From positions 177,980,465-178,044,464 of the forward strand of contig CM028377.1 in the NCBI GenBank assembly GCA_013146195.2: DNA of 64,000 bases, in the 5' to 3' direction. Made by a program: the position numbers and the translations under genes. Below, one piece after another: positions 32,948 to 45,617 of the stretch. The notes below the pieces were generated by a model. It made no database searches and was not told where the DNA came from. It saw nothing but the letters and a program-made list of their open reading frames with translations. Position 1 is the first letter of the stretch. Every line of letters begins with the position of its first letter. The stretch comes from Codonopsis lanceolata. Lineage: Eukaryota; Streptophyta; Magnoliopsida; Asterales; Campanulaceae.

Positions 32948-33750
32948 TTCAACTAATTAAGTCTGGATATTAAAGGCATATGCAAAGATGCCATGGGAGT
33001 GATTGAGTGAACAACACGATAAAACATACTACTAGGACCGTTTATGCGGGAGGGAAAATTTATCATCTGCCAAAAAGTGATTGAGTGGCTAATAATTAAT
33101 AACCAACATTACTTTTCCTCGAACTTGTTCACTTCTTTTGTTGACATAGAATGCTTCACATGCCTATGGAGAGGATGTAAGTTCAATAATCTTTTGGTCA
33201 ACAAGCTGGGTGCATTATGTGATGGCAAGCTGGTAATGATCTGGATTCATCCCTGGATTGCTTGCTTTAGTAGGATTAACATCTTCATTTTGTTTGAAGG
33301 GCAAGGAGACATAGAATGAAGAATTCAGCCACAGAGGAATGAGATATTTTGCCAGGAACTCCGATCTAGTGACTGATGGACCAACAACTAACAAATACAC
33401 TTTGGGACATGATAATGATTTGTTAATACTAATTTTGTAATATCTCATGAGAGACGTCGTATGACTTTTTCATCGTCCCAAAAGAAAATAAAACTATTCT
33501 TGTGAGAGGAAAAAATATTATTTTATCCCAAAAGAACAAACCTACTTCGCCATTGCCGACTCAACTCGTTAATTCTTGACATGTGGAAGATTTTCATTGC
33601 CTACTCAAGCATATAGAATCCAAGTGTGTACGTCCATACAAAAGTCATAAAACGAAAGATCAACAACCTATTCTTTACTTAATGTAAACTAAATTGGAAA
33701 ATAATTGTATTACCAACACCGGTTGCTGTCATGAAAAGGGTTGATGAAAT

Positions 33751-33944
33751 CAGGAGCGGATCTAGTCATTATTAATCGTAAAGTATTTTATAATTACATG
33801 TGTAATATGTAAGTCATTAAGTCACCGATTATATGTAACTTATTTTTTTTTCGAATAATAAGGTTATTTTGCACTGTTATTACAACTTACAATATTTTTT
33901 AAATACCTAGCTCACATGGTATCAAAATCCTGGATTCGCCCCTG
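33751..33944. mobile_element. hAT MITE in array unit 3
   Basis: Same element, 194 bp, flanked by GATGAAAT at 33743-33750 and 33945-33952. Confidence 0.75.
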
Positions 33945-33988
33945 GATGAAATAGCATTCCTTAACGATCCTAAAACATGAATGAGTGC

Positions 33989-34032
<44 letters not shown>

Positions 34033-34833
34033 CAACTAATTAAGTCTGGATATTAAAGGCATATGCAAAGATGCCATGGGAGTGATTGAGTGAACAACAC
34101 GGTAAAAAATACTACTAGGACCGTTTATGCGGGAGGGAAAATTTATCATCTGCCAAAAAGTGATTGAGTGGCTAATAATTAATAACCAACATTACTTTTC
34201 CTCGAACTTGTTCACTTTTTTTATTGACATAGAATGCTTCACATGCCTATGGAGAGGATATAAGTTCAATAATCTTTTGGTCAACAAGCTGGGTGCATTA
34301 TGTGAGGGCAAGCTGGTAATGATCTGGATTCATCCATGGATTGCTTGCTTTAGTAGGAGTAATATCTTCATTTTGTTTGAAGGGCAAGGAGACATAGAAT
34401 GAAGAATTCAGCCACAGAGGAATGAGATATTTTGCCAGGAACTCCGATCTAGTGACTGATGGACCAACAACTAACAAATACACTTTGGGACATGATAATG
34501 ATTTGTTAATACTAATTTTGTAATATCTCATGAGAGACGTCGTATGACTTTTTCATTGTCCCAAAAGAAAATAAAACTATTCTTGCAAGAGGAAAAAATA
34601 TTATTTTATCCCAAAAGAACAAACCTACTTCGCCATTGCCGACTCAACTCGTTAATTCTTGACATGTGGAAGATTTTCATTGCCTACTCAAGCATATAGA
34701 ATCCAAGTGTGTACGTCCATACAAAAGTCATAAAACGAAAGATCAACAACCTATTCTTTACTTAATGTCAACTAAATTGGAAAATAATTGTATTACCAAC
34801 ACCGGTTGCTGTCATGAAAAGGGTTGATGAAAT

Positions 34834-35028
34834 CAGGAGCGGATCTAGTCATTATTAATCGTAAAGTATTTTATAATTACATGTGTAATATGTAAGTCAT
34901 TAAGTCACCGATTATATGTAACTTATTTTTTTTTTCGAATAATAAGGTTATTTTTCATTGTTATTACTACTTACAATATTTTTTGAATACCTAGCTCACA
35001 TGGTATCAAAATCCTGGATTCGCCCTTG
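34834..35028. mobile_element. hAT MITE in array unit 4
   Basis: Same element, 195 bp, flanked by GATGAAAT at 34826-34833 and 35029-35036. The right terminus has one change (CCCTTG). Confidence 0.75.
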
Positions 35029-35198
35029 GATGAAATAACATTCCTTAACGATCCTAAAGCATGAATGAGCGCGAGAGAGATAGAGAGAGAGAGAGATAAA
35101 GAGAGATAGATTCAACTAATTAAGTCGGGATATTAAAGGCATATGCAAAGATGCCATGGGAGTGATTGAGTGAACAACACGGTAAAAAATACTACTAG

Positions 35199-35528
35199 TT
35201 AGGGATTTGTTGCAATCTGCATCAAACAAACAAGATGGTCAAATCCTAAAATTAATGCCCCAATGGAAGAGACCAAGACAAGCCACAAAGATTCTAACTA
35301 TTGTTTTCCAAACATACATCAAAACCAATTAAATCATTTATGATGATAGTATACGAATTACAACTAAGGATTTACTACAACTTGAAGATATTAGTAGTTA
35401 AAGAAATATCATGCTAACTTCATTCACAGTTCACAACTCAAAAAACTGACAACTGATATTAATGTGTTTGATAAAAATTATAAAAAGAATGTCACTACTT
35501 GGTTGACTAACTATTTATTACTTTATTA
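35199..35528. other. Intergenic DNA, no gene seen
   Basis: Short AT-rich stretch between the tandem array and the hAT-like element. No open frame or repeat of note. Confidence 0.6.
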
Positions 35529-36637
35529 CTTACTACTAGGCCTGGCAATCGGGTTGACGCAGATATCAAGTTAAGTCAGGTGAGACCCGCTATAACCCAA
35601 AAATATAACGGACCGGGTCATAATCGGGTCGAGTTAATTTTGGATCACCCCCTTCCTCCTAGGGCGCGAAATTCATTCACCCAGTAATACAAAATTGTTT
35701 TACTATCTGTAAAAAATTAAAACAAATCAAGAAATGTTACATGTCTAGACACAACCATGTAAGCAATTAGCCACTTGATAATATGGGGATGTTTATATTA
35801 CATATTTATATATAAATCAAAATCACATTAACAAAATCAAACAAGCAAAAGAGAATGTCCGTTGCAAGAGCAAGAATGTTCCTTCCATGGCACATTACTT
35901 GACAAAAACTATGAACAAAAGAAAAAAAATAAAATCCAAGCAAGATTGGCAAAATCATTTCAAGTTAAGCAGAGCAATTACTCATCTACGTACTGTACCA
36001 CATCCTTCAAAAATAATCCTTCGCCTGGGCAACATTAAAACAAATACTTGAAGTACTACTTCCCACAGATAAATGAAACAAAGCAAGGCAATCAGAACAG
36101 CTTAACCAGATGTCCAAACCAAAAGAAGAGCAACAACTGCAATCTCCAAAATTCTTTTGTACGAACTCAGTTTTTATATTCTGTTACACAATAGAAAGAA
36201 AGAATCAGCACAAGAGCCAAAAATATAAGATTGCAATAAAAGTATGTTGAATGAGATGACACAACTTTGATTTGGAGCAGCAATAAGTTGGACGTAGCAA
36301 TTAATTGACGGCTAACTTTTAGTGAGGACTAGGAATTCTTCACTAGCATAAGAGAGTATCTATTGCCTGTGTGGAAATCCAATACCTGGAACTGCTATGC
36401 ATACTGTGTGAATGGTATGAATATTAGAGTTCAGTGGTATAAATCTAGCTAGCAGCTTTGGAACTCCTATTTATTCTCCTAACTATAGTTATACATGACA
36501 ATTCATTGAATTTTGATTCAATTCCTAATAAAAGTAACTTCATATTCAAATATACAAATGTTACAGACAACTAAGTCCAGTCAAAATCAACAAAAAGAAA
36601 GGGGAAAATTCTTTTACACAATCTAGTACCATATAAC

Positions 36638-39187
36638 TATAATAACCCAAATTTTCCATTTTAAAATAGAAATAATTTTATTAATTATTAGCAAATAATC
36701 AAATATTAATAGTTATTGTGGGCTTAACTATTTAAATTGGAGTTTATTAAAATTGGTTTAGGTCTAGTACACTTGAGTTTAATTTTTGGTGGGCTTGATG
36801 TACACTACTTAGTATATTTTAAGTGTGGGCTTGACCCATCAGTTTGGGGTTTATTTACTTGTAATAAACAATAATGATAATAAGGATAATAATAAACACA
36901 CATTTATTTTGAAGATCAGTCATGCACATAGAGAATAGGAAATGGAAGAGAATAGGAAGCGGAGAGTCAGCTCGTGGGTTCATGCAATCAGCCAAACAAC
37001 CGTTGGAATCCAAAAGAAAACACTTTCCTTGATATAAAAAAAAGAGGAAGATGAATACTCTCTTTCCCAGCCAAGCACAAACAAACAGAGAGTGAGAGAG
37101 AGACGACAGTGAGAGAGGGAGAACGGATTGGAACTCGTCTGCGAGATCTTCGGGTGGAAGGAACCAACGACGCACCGAATCATCGTTAGACGAAATCGCG
37201 AATCGTGATTTGGAGGTAAGATATTGCTTCTTCCGTTCTAATTGCAAATAATTGATTCTTCTATTGAATTAGACAAAATAATTGTAATTCCATGTTTAAA
37301 CGAAAAAAGAAAAGAAAAGATTGTTTTGGGATGATAATGGAAATTAGTGTTAATTATTCATTCGATCAATTGAAGGAGAGAAGGTTGTCTTTAATAAACC
37401 AAGTTACGAACAAAAGAAAAGAGAAGGAGAACAGAGGGAAAGAAAAATGGAACTGGCAGGTAGAAGAGGGTCATAGACATTTATGTATATATTGGATGGG
37501 TTAGAAGAAAAGAATTATTAAAGGTGGAAACTTGAAATGGAGTTAACTAAGAAAGAAGTTGCAACTGTCGTGTGTGTGTGTGTGTGTGCCCTGGAGCAAA
37601 GAAAGAAGAAAAGAAAAGAAAGAGATTAAGGAGTACAGAATGACGAAAGAAAGAAAGAAAGAAAAGGGAAGAAGAAAAGAAAGTGGTTTGTTGAAAAGAA
37701 TAAAGAAAGAAGGATATATATATATAGTAATCTACCTGCCAAGGCTCCATAGCCCAAAACAATTGTTGACAGGAGATAATTTCGGTGGGATGATGCCCCT
37801 AAAATTATGGAGTTTAATATAGACTATTATTATTGTTATTTTGTAGGCCTGTTTGTTGATTTATTCAAAAAATAAATAAATAAATAAAATTTACTAATAA
37901 GCTGGAAGGGAGATTAAATAAATGATGATATAATAGTTACTGTCAAATTATAGTTATGTTAGCTATTAAAACTACTATGGACTGTGTAGTTAATTAATTA
38001 AGTTATATTTTGAAATTAGATTTGGGGCAAGCAAACTTAAGGTGATCGTTCGTGTTTTGGGAATTTACTTCGCTAAGCTTGTCAGGTAAGGGATTATACC
38101 TCTTATAGTCTCTATTTTTTTATCCTCCGTTAGACTTCCAATTATTTTATTGACATCGATATTTTTTTTGAAACGTATGCCGACTTGGGTCGGTAGTTGA
38201 TTTGAATTACGTCGATTTTACTTATTTGAAAATCATGAATTGATTAACGTTTGACTTCATTTAATTATTGAATTTCATGTTAGTTATTCTTCTTACATAA
38301 AATATATGATTGTTGCGATGCAAAATTTTGTGATGCATAATTTTTGTGATGCATGACCCTTATAGTGAAATTTGATTATCGTTTCCTTGAAATTCTACCA
38401 TGATCATTAAACCGATTTTTATGACTATTGAATGCCACTTAAATTGTGAGCATAATTATTGAATGATCGAACTTATTGAATACCACCTAGCTAGTGGTAT
38501 ACGGTTATTCAGATATACCAAACATGATCGAATCATCGATACTCTTCGGAGTAATTATTGAACTGCTTATCGATACTCTTCGGAGTAAATATTTAAAAAT
38601 TGTTTTATGATCATAGGATTCTATGAGTAATTTACTGTCTCCAATCGGTTTGGGACGATTGGTGACGGTTGATCACTCGAGTCGTTTTATTGTTAAATTT
38701 TCATTTGACTTCCTTTTTGCTTTGAATTAAAAATTTAATAAATTGCTTCCGCTTATTGATACTTGAACTATGAACTTAGAATATTGAAATTTATTCCTCT
38801 CTGATTTATTCTGGTCAACTCCTCCTTAGTAACCGAAGGGGTTGTATATGATCTTACTGGGCATTGTTCGCTCGCCCTTTTCTTTCAAATTCTCCTTCCT
38901 CAAGTAATGAGTAGGAATTATGAGAAAACTTGACTCGGACAAAGCATGATGACGGTTCCGAGAGATTTTGGATCTAGACATTAATTCAAATAAAGGATAA
39001 CTTATTAAGAATGATTGATTTTTATTTAGCATGTAGTAAATGTTATTGGGTTATTTAACTTTAGTTAAATATGGTTTAAGGTTTATTTATTTTTGAGTTG
39101 GGAATATTTATGATTTTAAGATGTTATTGTAAGTGACGTGGTCAAATTGTAGGACCACAGTGTCGGTACCGAGTTTGGGGCGTTACA
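36638..39187 (+). repeat. 5' LTR (2550 bp)
   Basis: Starts TATAATAACCC where the 3' LTR has TGTAATACCCC, so the terminal G has mutated to A. Ends GGGGCGTTACA. Contains TG, GAAA and TA microsatellites and the duplicated word GATACTCTTCGGAGTAA (38538, 38573). The 130-codon antisense frame at 36855-37247 recurs in the 3' LTR only because the LTRs are near-identical. Confidence 0.93.
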
Positions 39188-39190
39188 GAA

Positions 39191-39202
39191 TGGTATCAGA
39201 GC
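39191..39202 (+). promoter_or_regulatory. Primer binding site (tRNA-iMet)
   Basis: TGGTATCAGAGC, complementary to the 3' end of initiator tRNA-Met, three bases after the LTR. It is the usual minus-strand primer site of Tekay/Del elements. Confidence 0.92.
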
Positions 39203-39379
39203 TTAGATTTCAGATCCAGATGAGTTAGAAAGTAAAATTAATAGGATTTAATTGTAGGGTAAGAATTGGATGTTATTACACTTGAGGTTATCCAATATCA
39301 TTAATTGGGCATATGACTTACTTAGAAAGATAATAGTGTTGTCAAAAGAACTAATATATTTTCTTTGAATTTGTAGGAA

Positions 39380-39859
39380 ATGGCGCATAACAACACTGGT
39401 AGGACATTGGTCGCTTCACCCAGGACACCTGTGGGAACGAGATTGAGTACAATGCGTGCTAGAATAGTCGAGCTGGAAGGGATGAACCAAGTGTTGGTAC
39501 AGGAGAATCAATTGTTAAGGAATGATAATCAACTGCTAGCAAATGAGAACAAAGCCCTTATAGAACAAGCCAGAGAGATGACGAAGGCATTGAAGCTGGC
39601 CCAAAATGCCTTATTTAGACCTTTTGATGAAGCAAGGCTGAGCAACACCGAATTCTTGGTCATGAATGCTTGGGATGCGGTCCAAACGACCAAAGATAAT
39701 GGACCAATTATGGAAGAAGATCCAGAAGAGGAGGAAGAAGAAGACGAAGAGATGGTGGATATCGAGGCGGATGTCAACCCTGTAGTTAACATTGGGAATC
39801 AAAGTAATGAAGAATCTGACCCAAGTGAGGACGAAGACACCCAGACAGAAGATAGTTAA
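39380..39859 (+). CDS. Extra pre-gag ORF: coiled-coil protein with acidic tail
   Basis: An intact 159-codon frame lies between the primer site and gag. Residues about 22-77 form a strong coiled coil (RIVELEGMNQVLVQENQLL, then further QLL/NEN heptads). Residues 112-159 are very acidic (MEEDPEEEEEEDEE and on). There is no zinc knuckle, no capsid motif and no recognised domain. It starts 177 bp after the primer site; gag begins 345 bp after its stop, in another reading frame. Codon use is ordinary and the frame is intact although gag-pol downstream is broken in several places. It could be an element-specific accessory protein, a captured host fragment, or an N-terminal exon. I do not recognise a homologue. 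Confidence 0.65.
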   Translation: MAHNNTGRTLVASPRTPVGTRLSTMRARIVELEGMNQVLVQENQLLRNDNQLLANENKALIEQAREMTKALKLAQNALFRPFDEARLSNTEFLVMNAWDAVQTTKDNGPIMEEDPEEEEEEDEEMVDIEADVNPVVNIGNQSNEESDPSEDEDTQTEDS

Positions 39860-40204
39860 ATAGGAAATTTTTTTCGGAATGATTGATTTAGGTTGGAAAA
39901 ATGACCGCCTAAGGTGGAATTTGGAGGGCATTATTTTTTCCTTGTTGCTTTTGTTATTTGAACAATGGAGCGCACTTAATGCTTCCGAGTTTTGTTTATT
40001 AGGCAATTAAATGAAATTTGAAATAAATGAATTTTGGTATATATCTTTTTTGTGTATGAATGTGTAATTTTGCATAGTGTACTCCTTAGAACTTGACGGT
40101 GTATACCAAATTATCTTATGATGCCATACTGATCGAACTATGCCACTATAAGAGTAGTGACCCTAAACCTTATTGACGTCTCAACGTTTTTATCTCAGTA
40201 CCTA

Positions 40205-41563
40205 ATGGCACGAGGAGGTCGCGCTGGAACTCGTGGTCGTGGACGCGGTAGGGGTACTCGAGTTGCTAAGGTAACGGAGAACTCAATTTCAGAGAGTGTG
40301 TGGGAATATAGCGTATCTGCACCAAACGTAAACGCCAATGAACCAGAGCATACAACAACCCAATCTAATGCAACGGCTACTGGCCCAACGCCAGTAGACC
40401 CTACGCTCTTTGCGCTACTTCAAACTATAGCACAAGTGCTGGTGGGAAATAGGAACCAAGATAATCCAACACCCGGAGCACCAGAAATACCTGCAACGCC
40501 GGCAGTGTCTGTAGCGACTGCTACCCCACAACCACAGCCTGAAGCACATCAACCTGGGCCAATAGTAAAGGACCCATTGGACATCTTCCAAAAGAGAAGC
40601 CCTAAGACTTTCTCAGGAACACCAGGAACCATTAAGCCGGAGCTATGGATTGAAAGCATGAACAAGATTTTCAGGACTATGACTCTCACAAGTGAGCAGA
40701 AAGTTACTCTTGCAACGTTCAAATTCGAGGGAGAAGCTAATCAATGGTGGGAATCGGAATTAAGGATTGCTGAAGCAAATGGGTTAGGAGAATACACTTG
40801 GGAAACATTTCTTGAGGTCTTTAATAAGAAATATTTTCCAGAGAGCGTGCGGGATAATAACTTGATAGAATTCCTCAATCTGGAGCAAGGAAAGATGACA
40901 GTAGATGAGTATGCCATTAAGTTTACGGAGTTGTCGAAGTACGCTCCAGGACTTGCTGAGAATGACAAGCAAAAGGCCAGAATGTTTGAGGGGCCTCAAT
41001 GGAGGAATTAGCCATCGGTTGATCGCTTCTGATTCGTGTGAAGTCGTGGACCGAGCTAGGATATTGGAGCGATTATCAAAGACTATCGAGAAAAGAAGGA
41101 TGAGAAGAAGAGAAATTTTGAGAGTATTGGAAACAGCTCTCGGGATCAGTCGGGCTACCAAGGAAGTAATAATGAGAATAAAAGGAAGAACATAGAGAAC
41201 AACAATAACAGGGGGTTCAACCAGATGAATCGGAACTTTAATAAGAATAATCAGCAGAATCGGTGGAGTAGGCAAAATCAAGGTCCAAACCAGCACCAGT
41301 GGCGTAATCAGAATCAAGGTCAAAACCAGAATCAGTGGCGTAATTCGGACCGGAATACCAACTAGAACAATAATCAAGCTTGTGGCAGATGTGGGGGAAA
41401 ACACAGAACGGAGTCATGTTTTTGGACTAAGGGGGCATGTTTCAATTACGGAAAGGTAGGACATAAATCCAGAGACTGCTTAGAACCATCAAAAGCTGGC
41501 AATAACCAAGGAGCAAATGGGGAAGATAAGGCCAAACCAAGGGGACAAGGAAGAATTTTTGCT
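40205..41563 (+). pseudogene. gag (capsid/nucleocapsid), frameshifted
   Basis: Starts MARGGRAGTRGRGRGRGTR, an Arg/Gly-rich N-terminus common in Tekay gag. The capsid core follows ('PKTFSGTPGTIKPELWIESM', 'ANQWWES', 'TWETFLEVFNKKYFPESV', 'EFLNLEQGKMTVDEYAIKF'). The frame is lost at about 40990 and regained at about 41068. An Asn/Gln-rich stretch is cut by TAG at 41363-41365. Near 41378-41485 are a CGRCGGKH segment and a zinc knuckle CFNYGKVGHKSRDC in which the second cysteine is tyrosine. As it stands it could only make the 269-residue capsid part. Confidence 0.9.
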
Positions 41564-44500
41564 ATGACAGCCAGAGATGCCAGAGCAACAAATGACGTGG
41601 TGACAGGTACCGTTCGACTTTACTCTCGTGAAGTTTATGCATTAATCGATCCTGGTGCCACACACTCGATAATAAGTACCTCACTTGCACGTCGTATGGA
41701 ACTGTCTTCCCAAAGCTTGGAAGTGGATTTAGTGATAGATACGCCTACTAAGGAATCCATCCCTGTCACTGAAATATATAAGTCGTGTTCTTTGATTCTA
41801 GAAGATAGAGAGATGCCTATTGACTTACTACCTTTAGATATTCAGGACTTCGATCTAATTTTAGGCATGGATTGGTTGTCAGCGTTTCATGCTAAGGTTG
41901 ATTGTTTCGAGAAGGAAGTAGTATTTTGCATACCAGGTGAGACAGAATTTCGTTTTAAGGGATCTAAACCGACGGTTTTATCTGGTCTTATTTCTTCTCT
42001 GAAGGCAAGAAGACTTCTAAGGAAGGGTTGTCAAGGCTTCTTGGCCTCCATTATTGATAATCGAAAGGAAGGGGTCACACTAGAGTCGCTCGCAGTAGTT
42101 AAGGGGTTTAAAGATGTATTTCCTGAAGACTTACCCAATATTCCACCTGAGCGAGAGGTAGAGTTTGGAATTGATTTAGCACCTGGGACGGAGCCTATTT
42201 CTAAAGCACCATATAGAATGGCGCCAGCTGAACTTAAGGAGTTAAAAGAACAGTTACAGGAGCTATTAGAAAAGATCTGATTAGGCCAAGCGTTTCACCT
42301 TGGGGTGCTCCGGTGCTATTCGTGAAGAAGAAGGATGGAAGTATGAGGCTGTGTATTGATTACCGTGAACTCAATCGGGTTACGATAAGGAATAAGTACC
42401 CACTACCTAGAATTGATGACTTGTTTGATCAGTTGCACGGAGCGTGCTATTTTTCAAAAATTGATCTTCGCTCAGGATATCATCAGTTGAGAGTCAGGAA
42501 GGAAGATATTTCGAAGACTGCCTTTCGGACTCGCTACGGACATTATGAATTTTTGGTGATGCCTTTTGGACTTACGAATGCCCCAGCTGCTTTCATGGAT
42601 CTCATGAATAGGATTTTCAGGAGATTCTTGGACCATTGTGTGATCGTATTTATAGATGATATACTGATTTACTCGAAGACCCGTGAAGAGCACGAGCAAC
42701 ACTTGAGGTATGTACTCCAAATCTTGAGGGAAGAGAAGATGTACGCCAAATTTAAGAAATGTGAATTTTGGATGGAGGAAGTAACTTTCTTGGGTCATGT
42801 AGTGTCAAAGGGCGGCATTTCGGTAGACCCAACCAAGATTGAAGCAGTAATGAGTTGGGAAAGACCAACGACCGCAATAGAAGTTAGGAGTTTCTTGGGT
42901 TTGGCAGGATATTATCGTCGCTTTGTTGAAGGATTTTCGAAAATAGCAACGCCTTTAACTAAGTTAACTCAGAAGAATGTAAAGTTCGTGTGGACAGATG
43001 ACTGTGAGTCCATCTTTCAAGAATTAAAGAAAAGATTGGTTTCGGCACCAATTCTCACTGTACCGTCGGGCACAGATGGATTTGTAATCTATAGTGATGC
43101 TTCCTTGAAAGGTTTGGGGTGTGTCCTAATGCAAAATGGGAAGGTGATCGCCTATGCATCGCGGCAGTTGAAGAATTTTGAGAAAAACTACCCGACCCAC
43201 GATCTAGAACTAGCTGCTTGTGGTATTTGCATTGAAGATTTGGAGACACTACTTGTATGGTGTAACGTGCGAGATCTACACAAATCACAAGAGTCTTAAG
43301 TACATTTTTACCCAAAAAGAGCTGAACATGAGGCAGAAAAGGTGGTTAGAATTGTTAAAGGATTATGACTGCACCATTTTGTACCATCTAGGCAAAGCCA
43401 ATGTGGTGGCCGATGCCTTGAGTCGTAAGAGCAGAGGAAAGTTGGCAAAGATGCTGACTAGGGAGAAGGGTATTCTCGAAGATATCAAGAACTTGGGTTT
43501 AGAAGTACGAGTAAGAGGAGGAAAATGATATTTGGCACGTTTGAGCCTGCAAATGTCGTTACTAGAAAGGATTAAGATAGCCCAGAAAGTTGACCCGACG
43601 TTAGTAAAAATTTCTGAAGGAGTAGAGATGGGAGCTCAGATAAATTTTCGACTCAGAGGGGATGGTATCTTATGCTTTGGAAGAAGAATTTGTGTTCCAT
43701 CTGACCCAGAATTGAAAAGAGAAGTGTTAGAAGAGGCTCATAATTCAAGGTTTGCGGTACATCCGGGGAGTACAAAAATGTATCGAGATGTGAAAGAGAC
43801 GTTTTGGTGGGAGAATATGAAAAGAGAAATCGCAGAATTTGTCTCTAAGTGTTTAGTTTGTCAACAGGTCAACAGTGAACATCAACGACCTGGGGGAATG
43901 TTACAGTCAATGTCGATTCCCGAATGGAAGTGGGAACATATCACTATGGATTTTGTGGTGGGATTACCTAGAACGCAAAATGGGCACACCGCAATTTGGG
44001 TTATTGTAGACCGATTGACCAAGTTAGCTCACTTCCTTGCCTTTAAGATCACTGACTCCTTGGAGAAGTTAGCAAAGTTGTATATTGATGAAATTATCAG
44101 GTTGCATGGGATTCCAGTTTCCATAGTGTCAGATCGCGACGCTCGTTTAACTTCAAAGTTTTGGGGTAGCTTACAGAAGGCTTTGGGCATGAATTTGAGT
44201 ATGAGTATGGCGTTCCACCCACAGACTGACGGTCAATCCGAACGAACCATACAGACATTAGAGGACATGCTGAGATCCTGTACCTTAGATTTGCAAGGGA
44301 ATTGGGATGACCATCTGCCATTAATTGAGTTTACATATAATAATAGCTTTCATGCAAGTATTAATATGGCACCGTACGAAGCATTATATGGAAGAAAGTG
44401 TAGATCGCCTACGTGTTGGGATGAAGTCGGCGAGCGAAAACTTTTGGGACTGGAACTAGTACAGATTACATCAGATAAAGTGCAGTTGATCAAGAAGAAA

Positions 44501-44985
44501 CTTCTTATGGCACAGAGTCGACAGAAATCATATGCAGATAAGCGTCGTCGTGAGCTTGAATTTGAAGTGGGAGATCATGTGTTTCTTAAAGTTTCACCGA
44601 CCAGGGGAGTTATGAGATTCGGCGTTAAAGGGAAACTCAGTCCAAGATTTGTAAGGCCTTTTGAAATTTTAGACCGTGCGAGAGAAGTTGCTTATAGGCT
44701 TGCATTACCACCAACATTATCTGGGGTCCACAACGTGTTTCATGTGTTGATGTTGAGAAATACGTCCCAGATCCGAGTCATGTTATTGCTTTTGAACCCT
44801 TACAACTACGAGAAGATTTGTGTTATGACGAGCAACCAATTCGTATAGTGGATCGAAAGGAACAAGTGCTAAAAAGACGAACAATTCCATATGTGAAAGT
44901 GCAGTGGACTAATCATACAGAGAGGGAGACAACTTGGGAACTCGAGGAGGATATGCGAAGAAAGTACCCAAATCTCTTCGACTAA
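41564..44985 (+). pseudogene. pol (protease, RT, RNase H, integrase, chromodomain), frameshifted
   Basis: Protease: 'ALIDPGATHSIIS' near 41645. Reverse transcriptase: 'RLCIDYRELNRVTIRNKYPL' at 42350, 'FIDDILIYS' at 42647 with both catalytic Asp. RNase H: 'VIYSDASLKGLGCVL' at 43087, 'TNHKSLKYIF'. Integrase: 'HPGSTKMYRDVKETFWW' zinc-binding part, 'HITMDFVVGLP', 'IVSDRDARLTSKFW' and 'FHPQTDGQSERTIQTLE' for the DDE core. The tail ends with chromodomain-like 'REATWELEEDMRRKYPNLF'. Lesions: frameshifts at about 42275, 43218 and 44758, and a TGA at 43526-43528. RT and integrase domains are individually intact. Catalysis in trans from another copy would be needed for movement. Confidence 0.93.
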
Positions 44986-45021
44986 TGAGGTACGCTAATT
45001 TTAGAGGACTAAACTTCTTTT

Positions 45022-45034
45022 AAGGGGGTAAGAG
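45022..45034 (+). promoter_or_regulatory. Polypurine tract
   Basis: AAGGGGGTAAGAG directly before TGTAATACCCC; the expected plus-strand primer site. Confidence 0.8.
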
Positions 45035-45442
45035 TGTAATACCCCAAATTTTCCATTTTAAAATAGAAATAATTTTATTAATTATTAGTAAATAATCAAA
45101 TATTAATAGTTATTGTGGGCTTAACTATTTAAATTGGAGTTTATTAAAGAAAAAATTACAAGCCGGTACATTTTTAAAAACATGTTTTCAAATGAATCCA
45201 CCTATTTTTTGCACATTTCTTTTAGGTACAATTTTTAGGCGAAAATACTTGTTTGCCCCTTTGTGTAATTGTCTGCGCATGAAATGGATAATACGTAATC
45301 CCAATTGAAAGGTCCAAAGAACTGACGAACTCCTCGGCGTCACCAATATCGATTTCTCAATCCTTTCCTCTTCTACAGACTTCTCTCCATCGCCAATATC
45401 CGATTTCTCAATCCTTTCCTCTTCTACAGACTTCTTAACCTT

Positions 45443-45612
45443 TTGTGTCTTCCCTTCTCCACTGTATTCTTCCTCCTCGGTTCATCCCCTTCTCCACTCA
45501 TTACCGGTGTTTCGAAGGCACCGCCGAAATTGGGCGTTGGGAATGGGACCGGTGGCTCAAAGCTAGTAATAGATTGCTCATCTCGGCCGCAGAAGAAGGC
45601 GACGGCTTCCAC
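45443..45612 (+). pseudogene. Captured fragment of plastid 50S ribosomal protein 6 (PSRP6-like)
   Basis: The frame ends in SKAPPKLGVGNGTGGSK followed by LVIDCSSRPQKKATA, the conserved start of the mature plastid-specific 50S subunit protein PSRP6 after its transit peptide. The transit-peptide part is out of frame in places. The sequence breaks off at about 45612, before the HHRKTRP stretch expected in the real protein, and joins the DnaJ fragment. It could not make a working ribosomal protein. Confidence 0.7.
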
Positions 45613-45617
45613 CCTCT

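Larger units (their letters stand above)
30910..35198. repeat. Four tandem units of 1.05-1.08 kb containing viral RT DNA
   Basis: Units begin AGGACCGTTTATG(C/T)GGGAGGG at 30910, 31986, 33034 and 34117; the last ends with CTACTAG at 35198. Lengths are 1076, 1048, 1083 and about 1082 bp, and the copies are nearly identical by eye. Each holds, in order: viral RT and pre-RT DNA (~410 bp, coding on the minus strand), ~300 bp of non-viral DNA, a ~194-bp hAT MITE, a GA microsatellite and a short tail. Unit 2 lacks about 24 bp near 32158. Size differences otherwise come from the GA run. The left edge cuts inside the RT sequence, so the duplication arose after viral integration and after MITE insertion. 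Confidence 0.93.

Noticed and set aside
30910..35198. CRISPR-like or centromeric satellite array
   Set aside because: Unit length over 1 kb and viral/MITE content fit a local tandem duplication; only four copies are present.
36855..37247. 130-codon antisense open frame, repeated at 46777-47169
   Set aside because: It recurs only because it lies in both LTRs of one element. Composition is low-complexity (LSLSSLSHSL, IIILIIIIV) and no domain is recognisable.
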